Source: Amycolatopsis sp. WAC 01376 (GTDB taxonomy: Bacteria; Actinomycetota; Actinomycetes; Mycobacteriales; Pseudonocardiaceae). From it: 64,000 nucleotides of DNA. This document shows positions 16,183 to 24,597 of the stretch, piece after piece. The stretch spans positions 744,001-808,000 of the forward strand of contig NZ_QHKL01000003.1 of the NCBI RefSeq assembly GCF_003947415.1, in the 5' to 3' direction. Position 1 is the stretch's first letter. The number at the start of each line of letters is the position of its first letter. The notes below the pieces were generated by a model that did no database searches, was not told where the DNA came from, and was given only the letters and a program-made list of their open reading frames with translations. Position numbers and translations under genes: made by a program.

Positions 16183-17358
16183 ATGAGCGAGCACGCCGCG
16201 CAGGACGTGATCGCGGGGATCCGGGAGCTGCTGCCGGTCCTGCGGGAGCGGGCGCAGGAGGCGGAGGACGCCAGGCGCGTTCCCGAAGAGTCCGTCAAAT
16301 CCTTGCAGGAGACCGGGTTCTTCAAACTCCTGCAACCGAAGACGTTCGGTGGCCTCGAAGCCGACCCGGTGAGCTTCTACACCGCGGTCAAACTCGTCGC
16401 GAGCGCGTGCGGGTCCACGGGCTGGGTCGCCTCCATCCTCGGCGTCCACCCCTGGCACCTCGGCCTGTTCGAGGCGCAGGCGCAGCAGGACGTCTGGGGC
16501 GACGACACCGACGTCCGGATCTCCTCGTCGTACGCGCCGATGGGCAAGGCGGACGTCGTCGACGGCGGCTACCGGCTCAGCGGGCGCTGGAGTTTCTCCT
16601 CCGGCTGCGACCACGCGACCTGGGTGCTGCTGGGCGGTCCGGTGTTCAAGGACGGCAAACCGGTCGACTTCTGCACCTACCTGGTGCCGATCGCCGACTA
16701 CACGATCGAGGACGTCTGGGACACCGTGGGCCTGCGCGGCACCGGGTCCAACGACATCATCGTGAACGACGTCTTCGTGCCGAAGCACCGCGCGCTCAGT
16801 TTCATCGCGACGTCGAAGTGCAAAACGCCCGGACAGGAGATCAACCCCGGGCCGCTGTACAAACTGCCCTACGGTTCGGTGCATCCGAGCACGATCACCG
16901 CGCCGATCATCGGGATGGCGCAAGGCGCCTACGACGCGCACGTCGAGTATCAGGGCAAGCGCGTCCGCGCGGCGTACGCGGGTGAACAGTCCAAAGAGGA
17001 CCCGTTCGCCAAGGTGCGGATCGCCGAGGCGGCGAGCGAGATCGACGCGGCCTGGCTCCAGCTGACGCACAACATCGACGAGCTGTACCAGTTGGCGTGC
17101 AAGGGGGAGAAGCTGCCGTTCCCCACGCGGCTGCGGGTGCGCCGTGACCAGGTCCGAGGCACGGAACGTGCGATCTTCGCGATCGACCGGCTTTTCGAGA
17201 ACTCCGGCGGCCGGGCCTTGCAAGCCGGAACCCCGATCCAACGGTTCTGGCGTGACGCCCACGCCGGCCGGGTGCACGCGGCGAACGACGCCGAACGCGC
17301 CTACGTCATGTTCGGAACCGGCGCCTTCGGGCTGCCCGTCGAGAATGCGATGGTCTGA
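16183..17358 (+). CDS. hsaA: HsaA: flavin-dependent 3-HSA hydroxylase, oxygenase component
   Basis: 391 aa (HsaA of M. tuberculosis about 394), acyl-CoA-dehydrogenase-like group D flavin monooxygenase. Start ATG 16183 behind GAGAGGGA. SFSSGCDHATWVLLG and GLRGTGSNDIIVNDVFVP are the typical strands of this oxygenase family. It ortho-hydroxylates the phenol 3-HSA to a catechol using reduced flavin from HsaB. First of four overlapping genes in the order hsaA-hsaD-hsaC-hsaB, the order of Rv3570c-Rv3567c. Confidence 0.94.
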   Translation: MSEHAAQDVIAGIRELLPVLRERAQEAEDARRVPEESVKSLQETGFFKLLQPKTFGGLEADPVSFYTAVKLVASACGSTGWVASILGVHPWHLGLFEAQAQQDVWGDDTDVRISSSYAPMGKADVVDGGYRLSGRWSFSSGCDHATWVLLGGPVFKDGKPVDFCTYLVPIADYTIEDVWDTVGLRGTGSNDIIVNDVFVPKHRALSFIATSKCKTPGQEINPGPLYKLPYGSVHPSTITAPIIGMAQGAYDAHVEYQGKRVRAAYAGEQSKEDPFAKVRIAEAASEIDAAWLQLTHNIDELYQLACKGEKLPFPTRLRVRRDQVRGTERAIFAIDRLFENSGGRALQAGTPIQRFWRDAHAGRVHAANDAERAYVMFGTGAFGLPVENAMV

Positions 17359-18206
17359 TGGCCGAAGGCAAGTACGTCACCATCCGAGATGGACTCAAGC
17401 TGCACTACCACGAGGCGGGCGCGGAACATCCGGAGACGGTGATCCTGCTGCACGGCGGCGGGCCCGGCGCGTCGGCGTGGAGCAACTTCGGCCGCAACCT
17501 GCCGGTCTTCGGCAAGAATTACCGGACGCTGGCGATCGACCAGCCCGGGTTCGGCCGGTCGGACAAGCCGACCGAGCATCCGCAGTACTTCCGCCACAGC
17601 GCGGACGCCGTGGTCGGCCTGATGGACGAACTCGGCATCGAACGCGCCCATTTCGTCGGGAACTCGCTCGGCGGTGGCGCCTCCGTGCGGCTCGCGCTCA
17701 ACCATCCGAAGCGCGCCGGACGCCTTGTCCTGATGGGGCCGGGCGGCTTGAGCTTGAACCTGTTCGCGCCCGATCCCACCGAGGGCATCAAGAACCTCGG
17801 CCGGTTCAGCGCGCCGCCGGGGCCGACCCGCGAGAAGCTCGAAGCCTTCCTGCGGATCATGGTGCACGACCAGTCCCTGATCACCGACGAGCTGATCGAC
17901 GAGCGGTTCGCCGCCGCGAGCGCGCCGGAGTCCCTGGCGGCGATGAAGGCGATGGGCAAGTCGTTCGCCCAGCCCGACACTTATGAGGAGGGCATGCTGT
18001 GGCGTGAGGCGCATCGCCTGCGCCAGCGGGTGCTGCTCATCTGGGGCAGGGAAGACCGGGTCAACCCGCTCGACGGTGCCCTGCTCGCGCTCAAGACGAT
18101 CCCGCGTGCCCAGCTGCACGTGTTCGGCGGCTGCGGCCATTGGGCGCAGCTGGAGAAGTTCGACGAGTTCAACCGGCTGGCACTCGACTTCCTGGGAGCC
18201 TCCTGA
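17358..18206 (+). CDS. hsaD: HsaD: meta-cleavage product (C-C) hydrolase
   Basis: 282 aa alpha/beta hydrolase. The nucleophile is S103 in GNSLGGG, the oxyanion region is HGGGPGASAWSNF, D233 lies in WGREDRVNPL and H261 in GGCGHWAQLEK, completing the Ser-Asp-His triad of MCP hydrolases. It cleaves the ring-opened product of HsaC (4,9-DSHA) to HIP and 2-hydroxyhexadienoate. Start ATG 17358 overlaps the hsaA stop (TGATG). Confidence 0.94.
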   Translation: MAEGKYVTIRDGLKLHYHEAGAEHPETVILLHGGGPGASAWSNFGRNLPVFGKNYRTLAIDQPGFGRSDKPTEHPQYFRHSADAVVGLMDELGIERAHFVGNSLGGGASVRLALNHPKRAGRLVLMGPGGLSLNLFAPDPTEGIKNLGRFSAPPGPTREKLEAFLRIMVHDQSLITDELIDERFAAASAPESLAAMKAMGKSFAQPDTYEEGMLWREAHRLRQRVLLIWGREDRVNPLDGALLALKTIPRAQLHVFGGCGHWAQLEKFDEFNRLALDFLGAS

Positions 18207-19120
18207 TGGGTATCCGTTCGCTCGCCTACCTCCGCATCGAAGCCACCGACATGGCCGCGTGGCGCGAATACGGACTGAAGGTCCTCGGCATGGTCGAGGG
18301 CTCCGGCACGAATCCGGAAGCGCTCTACCTGCGCATGGACGACTTCCCGGCGCGGCTCGTGATCTTCCCCGGCGAGCACGACCGGCTCGCCGTCGCGGGC
18401 TGGGAGGTCGCCAACGCCGGCGAACTCGACGAGATCCGGGCATCGCTCGACGCACATTCGGTGCCGTACAAGGAAGGCACCCCGGATCAGCTGGCCGATC
18501 GCCGGGTCGACGGTCTGGTGTCCTTTGAGGACCCTTCCGGTAACACGCTCGAAGTGTTCCACGGCGTCGCGTTGCAGCATCGGCGCGTGGTGAGCCCGTA
18601 CGGGCACAAGTTCGTCACCGGCGAGCAAGGTCTCGGACACGTCGTACTGTCCACACACGACGATGACGCTTCTCTGCGGTTCTACCGTGACGTGCTCGGA
18701 TTCCGGTTGCGGGACTCGATGAAACTGCCGCCGCAGATGGTCGGCAGGCCCGCCGACGGCGCTCCGGCGTGGCTGCGGTTCTTCGGCTGCAATCCGCGTC
18801 ACCACAGCCTCGCGTTCCTCCCGATGCCGACTCCCAGCGGCATCGTGCACCTCATGGTGGAAGTGGAGAACACCGACGACGTCGGCCTCTGCCTCGACCG
18901 GGCCATCCGCCGGAAGGTGCCGATGTCGGCCACCCTCGGGCGGCACGTCAACGATCTGATGCTCTCGTTCTACATGAAGACCCCCGGCGGATTCGACGTC
19001 GAATACGGCTGCGAGGGGCGTCAAGTGGACGACGAGAGCTGGATCGCCCGAGAGAGTACGGCGGTTTCCTTGTGGGGACACGACTTTTCAGTCGGCGCCC
19101 GCCCACCGGGGCAGTCGTGA
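18206..19120 (+). CDS. hsaC: HsaC: extradiol catechol dioxygenase (3,4-DHSA 2,3-type cleavage)
   Basis: 304 aa, two tandem vicinal-oxygen-chelate modules. The non-haem Fe(II) ligands are H145 (GLGHVVLS), H215 (GIVHLMVEVE) and E266 (FDVEYGCEG), the same numbering as M. tuberculosis HsaC. It opens the catechol ring A of 3,4-DHSA. Start ATG 18206 overlaps the hsaD stop, and its stop overlaps the hsaB GTG. Confidence 0.95.
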   Translation: MGIRSLAYLRIEATDMAAWREYGLKVLGMVEGSGTNPEALYLRMDDFPARLVIFPGEHDRLAVAGWEVANAGELDEIRASLDAHSVPYKEGTPDQLADRRVDGLVSFEDPSGNTLEVFHGVALQHRRVVSPYGHKFVTGEQGLGHVVLSTHDDDASLRFYRDVLGFRLRDSMKLPPQMVGRPADGAPAWLRFFGCNPRHHSLAFLPMPTPSGIVHLMVEVENTDDVGLCLDRAIRRKVPMSATLGRHVNDLMLSFYMKTPGGFDVEYGCEGRQVDDESWIARESTAVSLWGHDFSVGARPPGQS

Positions 19121-19671
19121 CCCCGGTGACGGACCTCGGCGCGGAGATCGAACCGGCGCGGTTCCGGACGGTGCTCGGGCATTTCTGCACCGGTGTCGCG
19201 GTGGTGACCGGGCACGACGGCCGGGCGCCGGTGGGGTTCGCGTGCCAGTCGTTCGCGGCGCTTTCCCTCGATCCGCCGCTGGTGCTCTTCTGCCCAGCCA
19301 AGACTTCCCGGACCTGGGCGGTCCTCGCCGAGTCCGGCCGGTTCGCCGTGAACGTGCTCGCCGAGGACCAGCAGGACGTCAGCGCCGTGTTCGGCGCGCG
19401 GGGGGCGGACAAGTTCGCGTCGATCGACTGGACCCCCGCCCCGTCCGGATCCCCTTTGCTGACCGGGGCGTTGACGTGGATCGACTGCACGCTCGAAACC
19501 GTGCACGAGGCGGGTGACCACTATGTCGTCGTCGGCAGGGTCACCGCGCTCGGGGAACCTTCGGACGATCGTCCGCTGCTGTTCCATCGTGGCCGGTACA
19601 CGGTGACCGAGCCGGTGGCCGACGAACTCGCGGCGCTCATGCCCTGGCCGCGTCCTGACGATTGGCTCTGA
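19117..19671 (+). CDS. hsaB: HsaB: flavin reductase component of 3-HSA hydroxylase
   Basis: 184 aa, flavin reductase-like (FMN-binding split barrel) domain with HFCTGVAVVTG, GFACQSFAALSLDPPLVLFC and the late HYVVVGRVTAL strand. Start GTG 19117 overlaps the hsaC stop (GTGA). It supplies reduced flavin to HsaA using NADH. Its 3-prime end overlaps the convergent desaturase gene by 35 bp, so no separate terminator fits between them. Confidence 0.92.
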   Translation: MTPVTDLGAEIEPARFRTVLGHFCTGVAVVTGHDGRAPVGFACQSFAALSLDPPLVLFCPAKTSRTWAVLAESGRFAVNVLAEDQQDVSAVFGARGADKFASIDWTPAPSGSPLLTGALTWIDCTLETVHEAGDHYVVVGRVTALGEPSDDRPLLFHRGRYTVTEPVADELAALMPWPRPDDWL

Positions 19672-20674
19672 TCGGCTCGCCGGCCTCGTGCAGGCTGCGC
19701 AACGCGAGCTTGTAGGACTCGGCGAGCCCCGTCTCGTGGTACGGAACACCGAGCTCGGCGCAGTACTCCTGGACGATGGGCCGGGCGCGGCGCAGGTGCG
19801 GCGACGGCATACTCGGGAAGAGATGGTGCTCGATCTGGTAGTTGAGCCCGCCGAGCGCGACGTCGACGACCTGGCCGCCGCGGACGTTGCGTGACGTGAG
19901 CACCTGCTTGCGGAGGAAGTCGAGTTCGGTGTCCCCGGACAGGATCGGCATCCCCTTGTGGTTGGGCGCGAAGATCGATCCCATGTAGACGCCCCACAGT
20001 GCTTTGTGGACGATGAAGAAGACGAGCGCCTTGGCGGGGGAGAGGACCAGGAGCAGCGCGCTGAAGTAGAGCGCGAAATGCGTCAGCAGCAAGGCCGCTT
20101 CGAGCCAGCGGGCCCGGATGCCCGGCTTCGAAACCGCGCGGATACCGGAGACGTGCAGGTTCAGGCCTTCGAGGGTGAGCATCGGGAAGAACAGGAACGC
20201 CTGGTAGCGGCCGATGAACCGGGGGATGCCCTTGCTGGCCCGCGCCTGGTCCTTCGACCACACGAGGATGTCCGGATCGACGTCGGGGTCGAGGCCCTCG
20301 TGGTTCGGGTTCGCGTGGTGGCGGGTGTGCTTGTCCATCCACCAGCCGTAGCTCATGCCGACGCCGAGGTTCCCCGCGATGCGGCCGGCGATCTCGGCCG
20401 GGCGGCGGGTCCGGAACACCTGACGGTGTGCCAGGTCATGCGACAACAGGGCGATCTGGCCGAACATCACCGCCTGGAAGACGGCGATCCCGACCTGCCA
20501 CCAGGAATCCCCGATCGCGAAGAAGGCGATCCAGCCGGCGACGAAGAGGGTGGCCACCAGCCCGATGCGGAAGACGTAATAGCCGGGACGGCGGTCGAGA
20601 AGGCCCGCTTCGCTGACGCGGCGGGACAGGCGGGCGAAATCGCTGCCTGTGCGGAGGTTTGCGGTCACCGTCAT
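19637..20674 (-). CDS. membrane fatty-acyl desaturase (DesA3-type)
   Basis: 345 aa, start ATG 20674. Three histidine boxes of membrane di-iron desaturases are present: HDLAHRQ, HTRHHANPNH and QIEHHLF. Hydrophobic stretches around residues 33-80 and 190-230 form the membrane helices. This subtype (acyl-lipid or acyl-CoA desaturase of the delta-6/delta-9 front-end kind) is common in actinomycetes; an electron-transfer partner is not encoded next to it. No KstR box was found upstream. Regiospecificity cannot be predicted. Confidence 0.88.
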   Translation of the reverse strand: MTVTANLRTGSDFARLSRRVSEAGLLDRRPGYYVFRIGLVATLFVAGWIAFFAIGDSWWQVGIAVFQAVMFGQIALLSHDLAHRQVFRTRRPAEIAGRIAGNLGVGMSYGWWMDKHTRHHANPNHEGLDPDVDPDILVWSKDQARASKGIPRFIGRYQAFLFFPMLTLEGLNLHVSGIRAVSKPGIRARWLEAALLLTHFALYFSALLLVLSPAKALVFFIVHKALWGVYMGSIFAPNHKGMPILSGDTELDFLRKQVLTSRNVRGGQVVDVALGGLNYQIEHHLFPSMPSPHLRRARPIVQEYCAELGVPYHETGLAESYKLALRSLHEAGEPIRANRQDAARA

Positions 20675-20768
20675 GAGTCTGGTCCATGGGGCACGCCAGG
20701 GTGAATGCGGTGCGCCGGTGGGTCCCTGCTGGGGCTGGCCCTACCCCGCGCCGCCGGGTTCGCGCTTG

Positions 20769-20789
20769 ACCTTGACATCGTGACAAGGT
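20769..20789. promoter_or_regulatory. candidate MerR-type operator/promoter for the HEAT-MerR pair
   Basis: ACCTTG at 20769-20774 and CAAGGT at 20784-20789 form an inverted repeat with a 9-nt spacer, embedded between a TTGACC hexamer (20766-20771) and TTCACT 19 bp later (20791-20796). A dyad in an over-long 19-bp promoter spacer is the hallmark of MerR-controlled promoters. The downstream pair encodes a MerR protein, so autoregulation is likely. Confidence 0.55.
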
Positions 20790-20808
20790 CTTCACTGGTG
20801 GGCAGGAG

Positions 20809-21489
20809 GTGATCGTCATCGACACGACACAACGGGCTACCCCGGACACGCGGCTGCTCGACGCCTTGAGCTCCGAAAGCTCGTCGACGCGGCTCCAGGC
20901 GGCCCTGGCGGCCGGGACGCACCCGGACGCCCGGTTCGTCGACGCGCTCATGGCACGGTGCGCGGTCGAGCCGGACTTCTTCGTGCGGGACATGCTGACC
21001 TGGGCATTGACCCGGCTCCCGGCGGAGAACACGGTGCCTGCGCTGCTGGAGGAGCTCGGTTCCGACGTCCCGCAGGCGCGGAGCCAGGCGTTGCACACAT
21101 TGTCCAAGATCGGGGACGTCACCGCGTGGCCCGCGATCACCCGGTCGCTGTTGCACGACGCCGACGACGAGGTCGCGCGGAGCGCATGGCGTGCCGCCGT
21201 CGTCCTCGTCCCCGACGGGGAGCGGAAACGGCTGGCCGTGGACCTGGCCGCGCAGTTCGGCCGCGGCGACCGGAAGGTGCGGCTGAGTCTCAGCAGGGCG
21301 CTCGTCGCGCTCGGTGACGAGATCGAGCCCGCCCTGCGGACGGGCCTGGCGAGCGCCGATCCGGAGGTGCGCGCGCACGCCCGCGCCACGGAACGGCTCC
21401 TGCGCGACCCGGACGCCGACTTCGATCCGGCCGTCGACGAGGCGAAACGGATCGTCGCGCTCGGCCCGGAACGAGCGGAGGGAGCGTGA
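20809..21489 (+). CDS. HEAT-repeat protein, partner of the following MerR regulator
   Basis: About 226 aa of alpha-helical repeats (LMARCAVEPDFFVRDMLTWALTRL, ALLEELGSDVPQARSQALHTLSKIG, SLLHDADDEVARSAWRAAVVL), typical HEAT_2 pairs. No catalytic motif. GTG 20809 directly abuts AGGAGG, so this start is uncertain: either a near-leaderless start or a rarer codon a few bases on is used. It ends one base before the MerR ATG. It shares the HEAT architecture with the C-terminal half of that regulator, suggesting the two proteins interact or derive from one another. Confidence 0.75.
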   Translation: MIVIDTTQRATPDTRLLDALSSESSSTRLQAALAAGTHPDARFVDALMARCAVEPDFFVRDMLTWALTRLPAENTVPALLEELGSDVPQARSQALHTLSKIGDVTAWPAITRSLLHDADDEVARSAWRAAVVLVPDGERKRLAVDLAAQFGRGDRKVRLSLSRALVALGDEIEPALRTGLASADPEVRAHARATERLLRDPDADFDPAVDEAKRIVALGPERAEGA

Positions 21490-22497
21490 ATGCTGATCGG
21501 TGAGGTGGCGCGCCGCTCGGGGGTGAGCAGCCGGATGCTCCGGCATTACGACTCGCTCGGGCTGGTGCGGCCGACCGGCCGCACCGTCGGTGGCTACCGT
21601 GAGTATTCCGACGAGGACATCCGCCGGATCTTCCATGTGGAAGCCCTGCGGTCCCTCGGCCTGTCGCTGCGCCAGATCGGCCGTGCCCTGGAGGACCCCG
21701 CCTTCGAGCCGTCCGATCTGGTCGGCGACCTCATCCGGCGGACCGAGGAGCGACTGAAGCGGGAGCAGGAGCTGCTTGAACGGCTCCGCGCGGTCGACGC
21801 CTCGGCGCCGTTGGGCTGGGAGGGTGTCCTCCGCATCGTCGACCTGCTGCACGGGCTCAATTCGCCCCATGCCGCGCGACGGCAGCAGACCGTCCTGGTG
21901 CCGGCTGAGGACCTGCCGGTGCCCACCGAGCTGCTGGCGGAGGCTGTCCTCAGCGAAGCCGATCTGAACGTCGCCGGTGCCCTGCGGTGGGCCCTGGCGA
22001 GGGCGGGCGGTGACGGCGTGGCGAGCCTGGCGGCCGGCGCGCGTTCGGAGAACGTCGACGTCCGGCGGCGCGCGATCCTGGCGCTCGCCGGGATGTCCGG
22101 CGACGAGGCGACCGCGGTGCTGGCGGAGGCGCTCGGCGACTCGGACGAGACGGTCCGCGGCCGTGCCGCGCTGGCCGTCGGTTCGCGCGGTGAGACCGCG
22201 GCCGTGCCGGCCCTCGTCCGCATGGTGGTCGAGGGCACTCTCGACGTCGAGGCGGCCGAAGTCCTCGGAACCCTGGCGCGCGACGCGGGCCGCGCGGACC
22301 GGATCATGAGCGCGCTGGCCGACGAGCTCGCCGCCCCCACCGCCGACTCCGCGACGCGGATGCGCCTGACCCAGGCCCTCGCCGAGATGCCGCCCGCCCT
22401 CGCGCGGGACGTCCTGCGGAACCTGGCCGAAGACGAGGACCGCGCCGTCGCCCTTCTCGCCTCGGCACTCAGGGGGCTGCTCGAGGCTGGTGAGTGA
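21490..22497 (+). CDS. MerR-family regulator with C-terminal HEAT repeats
   Basis: 335 aa. Residues 1-70 are a MerR winged helix (MLIGEVARRSGVSSRMLRHY, GYREYSDEDIRRI), followed by the dimerisation coiled coil to ~110. Residues ~150-330 are HEAT repeats, replacing the metal- or drug-binding tail of classic MerR proteins. Its ATG immediately follows the stop of the HEAT protein, so they are one transcript. Likely controls its own promoter at 20769. Ligand or partner unknown. Confidence 0.85.
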   Translation: MLIGEVARRSGVSSRMLRHYDSLGLVRPTGRTVGGYREYSDEDIRRIFHVEALRSLGLSLRQIGRALEDPAFEPSDLVGDLIRRTEERLKREQELLERLRAVDASAPLGWEGVLRIVDLLHGLNSPHAARRQQTVLVPAEDLPVPTELLAEAVLSEADLNVAGALRWALARAGGDGVASLAAGARSENVDVRRRAILALAGMSGDEATAVLAEALGDSDETVRGRAALAVGSRGETAAVPALVRMVVEGTLDVEAAEVLGTLARDAGRADRIMSALADELAAPTADSATRMRLTQALAEMPPALARDVLRNLAEDEDRAVALLASALRGLLEAGE

Positions 22498-22841
22498 GGT
22501 GGGCGGTTATTGACCCGTAAGGCGAACGTGTCGCGTTCCCGGGCGAGGTCAGTGGTGGGGCGAAGGCTCCCTTCGCTGCGTCTGATGCGGTGATGGACGC
22601 CTTCGGGCCTGGTTGGACGGCGGCAGTGACTCGTGATTCGAGAAGGGGTCGTGAGTGGTAATGAGCGTTAGAACGCTCATTACCACTCACGACCCCGGTC
22701 AAGAAACGCCCATATAGGCGCCAATCGGGCATTTGGCTCCGAGGAGGCGTCCTTTGTGGATAGTCAAGGACTGGCTGACCTCGCGACAGAGACCCGGTAA
22801 CGCCACTTTGACTTACCCCTCGATAGAACCGTCTTTGTCAC
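22498..22841. repeat. non-coding convergent gap carrying a repeat related to the one at 44 kb
   Basis: No credible gene. The gap between the convergent MerR and SnoaL genes holds a 52-bp palindrome (22645-22696) and, downstream of it, patches resembling the flank of the palindrome at 44424-44475: AATCGGGCA, TGTGGA-AGTC and GTCACTC occur in the same order in both. It is read as a diverged copy of the same intergenic repeat family. Confidence 0.6.
22645..22696. repeat. perfect 25-bp palindrome with 2-nt centre
   Basis: Left arm 22645-22669 starts GGGGTCGTGAGTGG and right arm 22672-22696 is its exact reverse complement, centre AG. It lies between convergent genes ending at 22497 and 22842. The same design recurs at 44424-44475 with two base-pair changes, each compensated on the other arm. 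Could act as a bidirectional terminator or a cruciform. Confidence 0.85.
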
Positions 22842-23210
22842 TCACGATCCCGGGGCAGCCTCCCGTGCCGCATCGAAGGGAGCCCGGTCGAAGATGATCC
22901 GCAGCTCCACGATCTTCCCCTCCCGCACGGTCAGCAATTCGGCTCCGGGCGCGCTCGCCACCGGAAGGGTCGCCGTGTCGTACATCAGCAACGCGGTCGT
23001 TTCGTCCCCGAACGCCGAAAGCAGGGTCGAGCCGGTCAGGATCTCGGTGAACGGGCCCATGAACCCGCGGAACGCCTCCGCGCCGGAAAGCCGCCCGGCG
23101 GGTGTGTGGCAGACGATGTCGTCGGCGACGTGCGTCATCGCCTTCTCGAAGTCCTTACCCGTCCACGCGCGGTGGTAGGAGAGCGCGACATCCAAGGCGG
23201 GACTGGTCAT
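22842..23210 (-). CDS. SnoaL-like / NTF2-fold protein
   Basis: 122 aa, start ATG 23210 behind AAAGGA. A single SnoaL/NTF2-like domain: VALSYHRAWTGKDFEKAMTH, DDIVCHTPAGRLSGAEAFRGF and the C-terminal REGKIVELRIIFDRAPF strands. Such proteins are isomerases, hydrolases or ligand-binding modules; no catalytic residue assignment is safe. It is divergent, with an 88-bp gap, from a sigma factor that itself ends in a SnoaL-like domain, so it may be a target or co-regulated partner. Confidence 0.8.
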   Translation of the reverse strand: MTSPALDVALSYHRAWTGKDFEKAMTHVADDIVCHTPAGRLSGAEAFRGFMGPFTEILTGSTLLSAFGDETTALLMYDTATLPVASAPGAELLTVREGKIVELRIIFDRAPFDAAREAAPGS

Positions 23211-23298
23211 GATGGTTCCTTTCGTCGATCTTCACTCCGTCAGACACCAACCCCGCCCCGAACGGAACGGTGCGCCGCGAAAGTGACACGATCGGCTC

Positions 23299-24195
23299 AT
23301 GGGCACGGACGAGCAGGCGTTTCGCGAGCTCACGGACACCTATCGGCATGAGCTGCACCTGCACTGTTACCGGATCCTCGGCTCCCTCACCGACGCCGAG
23401 GACGCCGTCCAGGAGACGCTCCTTGCCGCTTGGAAGGGCCTCGACGGCTTCGAGGGCCGCTCGTCGCTTCGCACCTGGCTGTACCGCATCGCCACCAACC
23501 GCTGCCTCAACCTCCTGCGGACCGCGGGCCGCCGTCGGCCACCCGAACCGGTGCCGCCGTTCGACCCGCCGGAGCCGAGCCGCCGCGGTGAGGTGACCTG
23601 GTTGCAGCCGTATCCGGACGAACTCGCCGCCGGCGAGCCCGGCCCCGAAGCGCGCTACAGCACCAGGGAGGCGGTCGAACTCGCCTTCATCACGGGACTC
23701 CAGCTCCTCCCGCCGCGCCAGGCCGCCGCACTCGTCCTGCGGGACGTGCTGTGCTTTTCCGCCGCTGAGGTCGCGAGCATGCTCGGCACCACCGAGACGG
23801 CGGTCAAGGGCATCCTCCAGCGCGCCCGCGCCTCGCTCGACAAGCATCGCGACGGCGCGGGCCACCGCCCTTCACCTCAGGAACGCGAGCTGACCAAGCG
23901 GTTCGCCGACGCCTTCACCGCGAGCGACCTCGACGGCGTCCTCAGCCTGCTCACCGATGACGCCTGGCTCGCCATGCCGCCGGCGCCGCACGAGTACCAC
24001 GGTCTCGAAGCGATCGCCGGTTTCCTTCGCGTCACCATGGCCATTCCGGTGCAGGGGTTCACCATGACGCCGACGCGGGCGAACAACCAGCCCGCCTTCC
24101 TCTGCCGCCACGGCGAGACACCGGCAGGGCTGATGGTCCTCACCCTCGACGGTGACCGTATCCGTGCCATCACCCGGTTCCTGGATCAGAAATAG
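23299..24195 (+). CDS. ECF sigma factor with C-terminal SnoaL-like domain
   Basis: 298 aa, start ATG 23299. Region 2 is FRELTDTYRHELHLHCYRILGS and DAEDAVQETLLAAWKGL; region 4 is LQLLPPRQAAALVLRDVL followed by the helix-turn-helix SAAEVASMLGTTETAVKGIL. Residues ~200-298 form a SnoaL-like domain, which in this kind of sigma factor is fused and replaces a separate anti-sigma factor as a regulatory module. No anti-sigma gene is adjacent, in keeping with that. Target promoters are unknown; the divergent SnoaL gene is a candidate. Its end overlaps the convergent HIT gene by 10 bp. Confidence 0.88.
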   Translation: MGTDEQAFRELTDTYRHELHLHCYRILGSLTDAEDAVQETLLAAWKGLDGFEGRSSLRTWLYRIATNRCLNLLRTAGRRRPPEPVPPFDPPEPSRRGEVTWLQPYPDELAAGEPGPEARYSTREAVELAFITGLQLLPPRQAAALVLRDVLCFSAAEVASMLGTTETAVKGILQRARASLDKHRDGAGHRPSPQERELTKRFADAFTASDLDGVLSLLTDDAWLAMPPAPHEYHGLEAIAGFLRVTMAIPVQGFTMTPTRANNQPAFLCRHGETPAGLMVLTLDGDRIRAITRFLDQK

Positions 24196-24593
24196 CCCGC
24201 CAACCGGCCGCAGAGCGCGTCGACGTCCACCACCGGCGCACCGGTCCACAAAGGACCATCCAGCCAGCCGACCTCCGCGGGCGTTCCCTGATGCCGCGCG
24301 AAAACGTGCTGATGGAAATGCGCGACACTCCGTCCGGCGATGGCGGAGAACACGTGTTCCGGAGCCAGCTCCGCCCGCAGGCCGCGAGCCGCGCACCAGG
24401 CCGCCCGCGACACCGCCGAGACCTCGTCCGCGGTCAGCTCGTCCAGCGCCGCCACATGCCGCCGGGTCTCGACGAACAGGTACCCGGGGAAGTCGCCGGG
24501 CCGGTGTGACACGACGACCAGGTCTTCCGTCGAGACGACCGGTCCCACCAGCGGGCCCTCACCGCGGTGCTTGGCACAGATCGCGCAGTCCAC
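24186..24593 (-). CDS. HIT-family nucleotide hydrolase
   Basis: 135 aa, start GTG 24593. CAICAKH at the N-terminus and the histidine triad H92-x-H94-x-H96 (HFHQHVF) with the preceding DLVVVSHRP strand identify a HIT protein, which hydrolyses or transfers nucleoside phosphates. The first Cys pair (C3, C6) with H9 could bind zinc as in some HIT branches. It lies 4 bp after the end of fadE33 on the same strand, so read-through from the ring C/D operon is possible, though a steroid role is not indicated. Confidence 0.85.
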   Translation of the reverse strand: MDCAICAKHRGEGPLVGPVVSTEDLVVVSHRPGDFPGYLFVETRRHVAALDELTADEVSAVSRAAWCAARGLRAELAPEHVFSAIAGRSVAHFHQHVFARHQGTPAEVGWLDGPLWTGAPVVDVDALCGRLAGYF

Positions 24594-24597
24594 CGGC

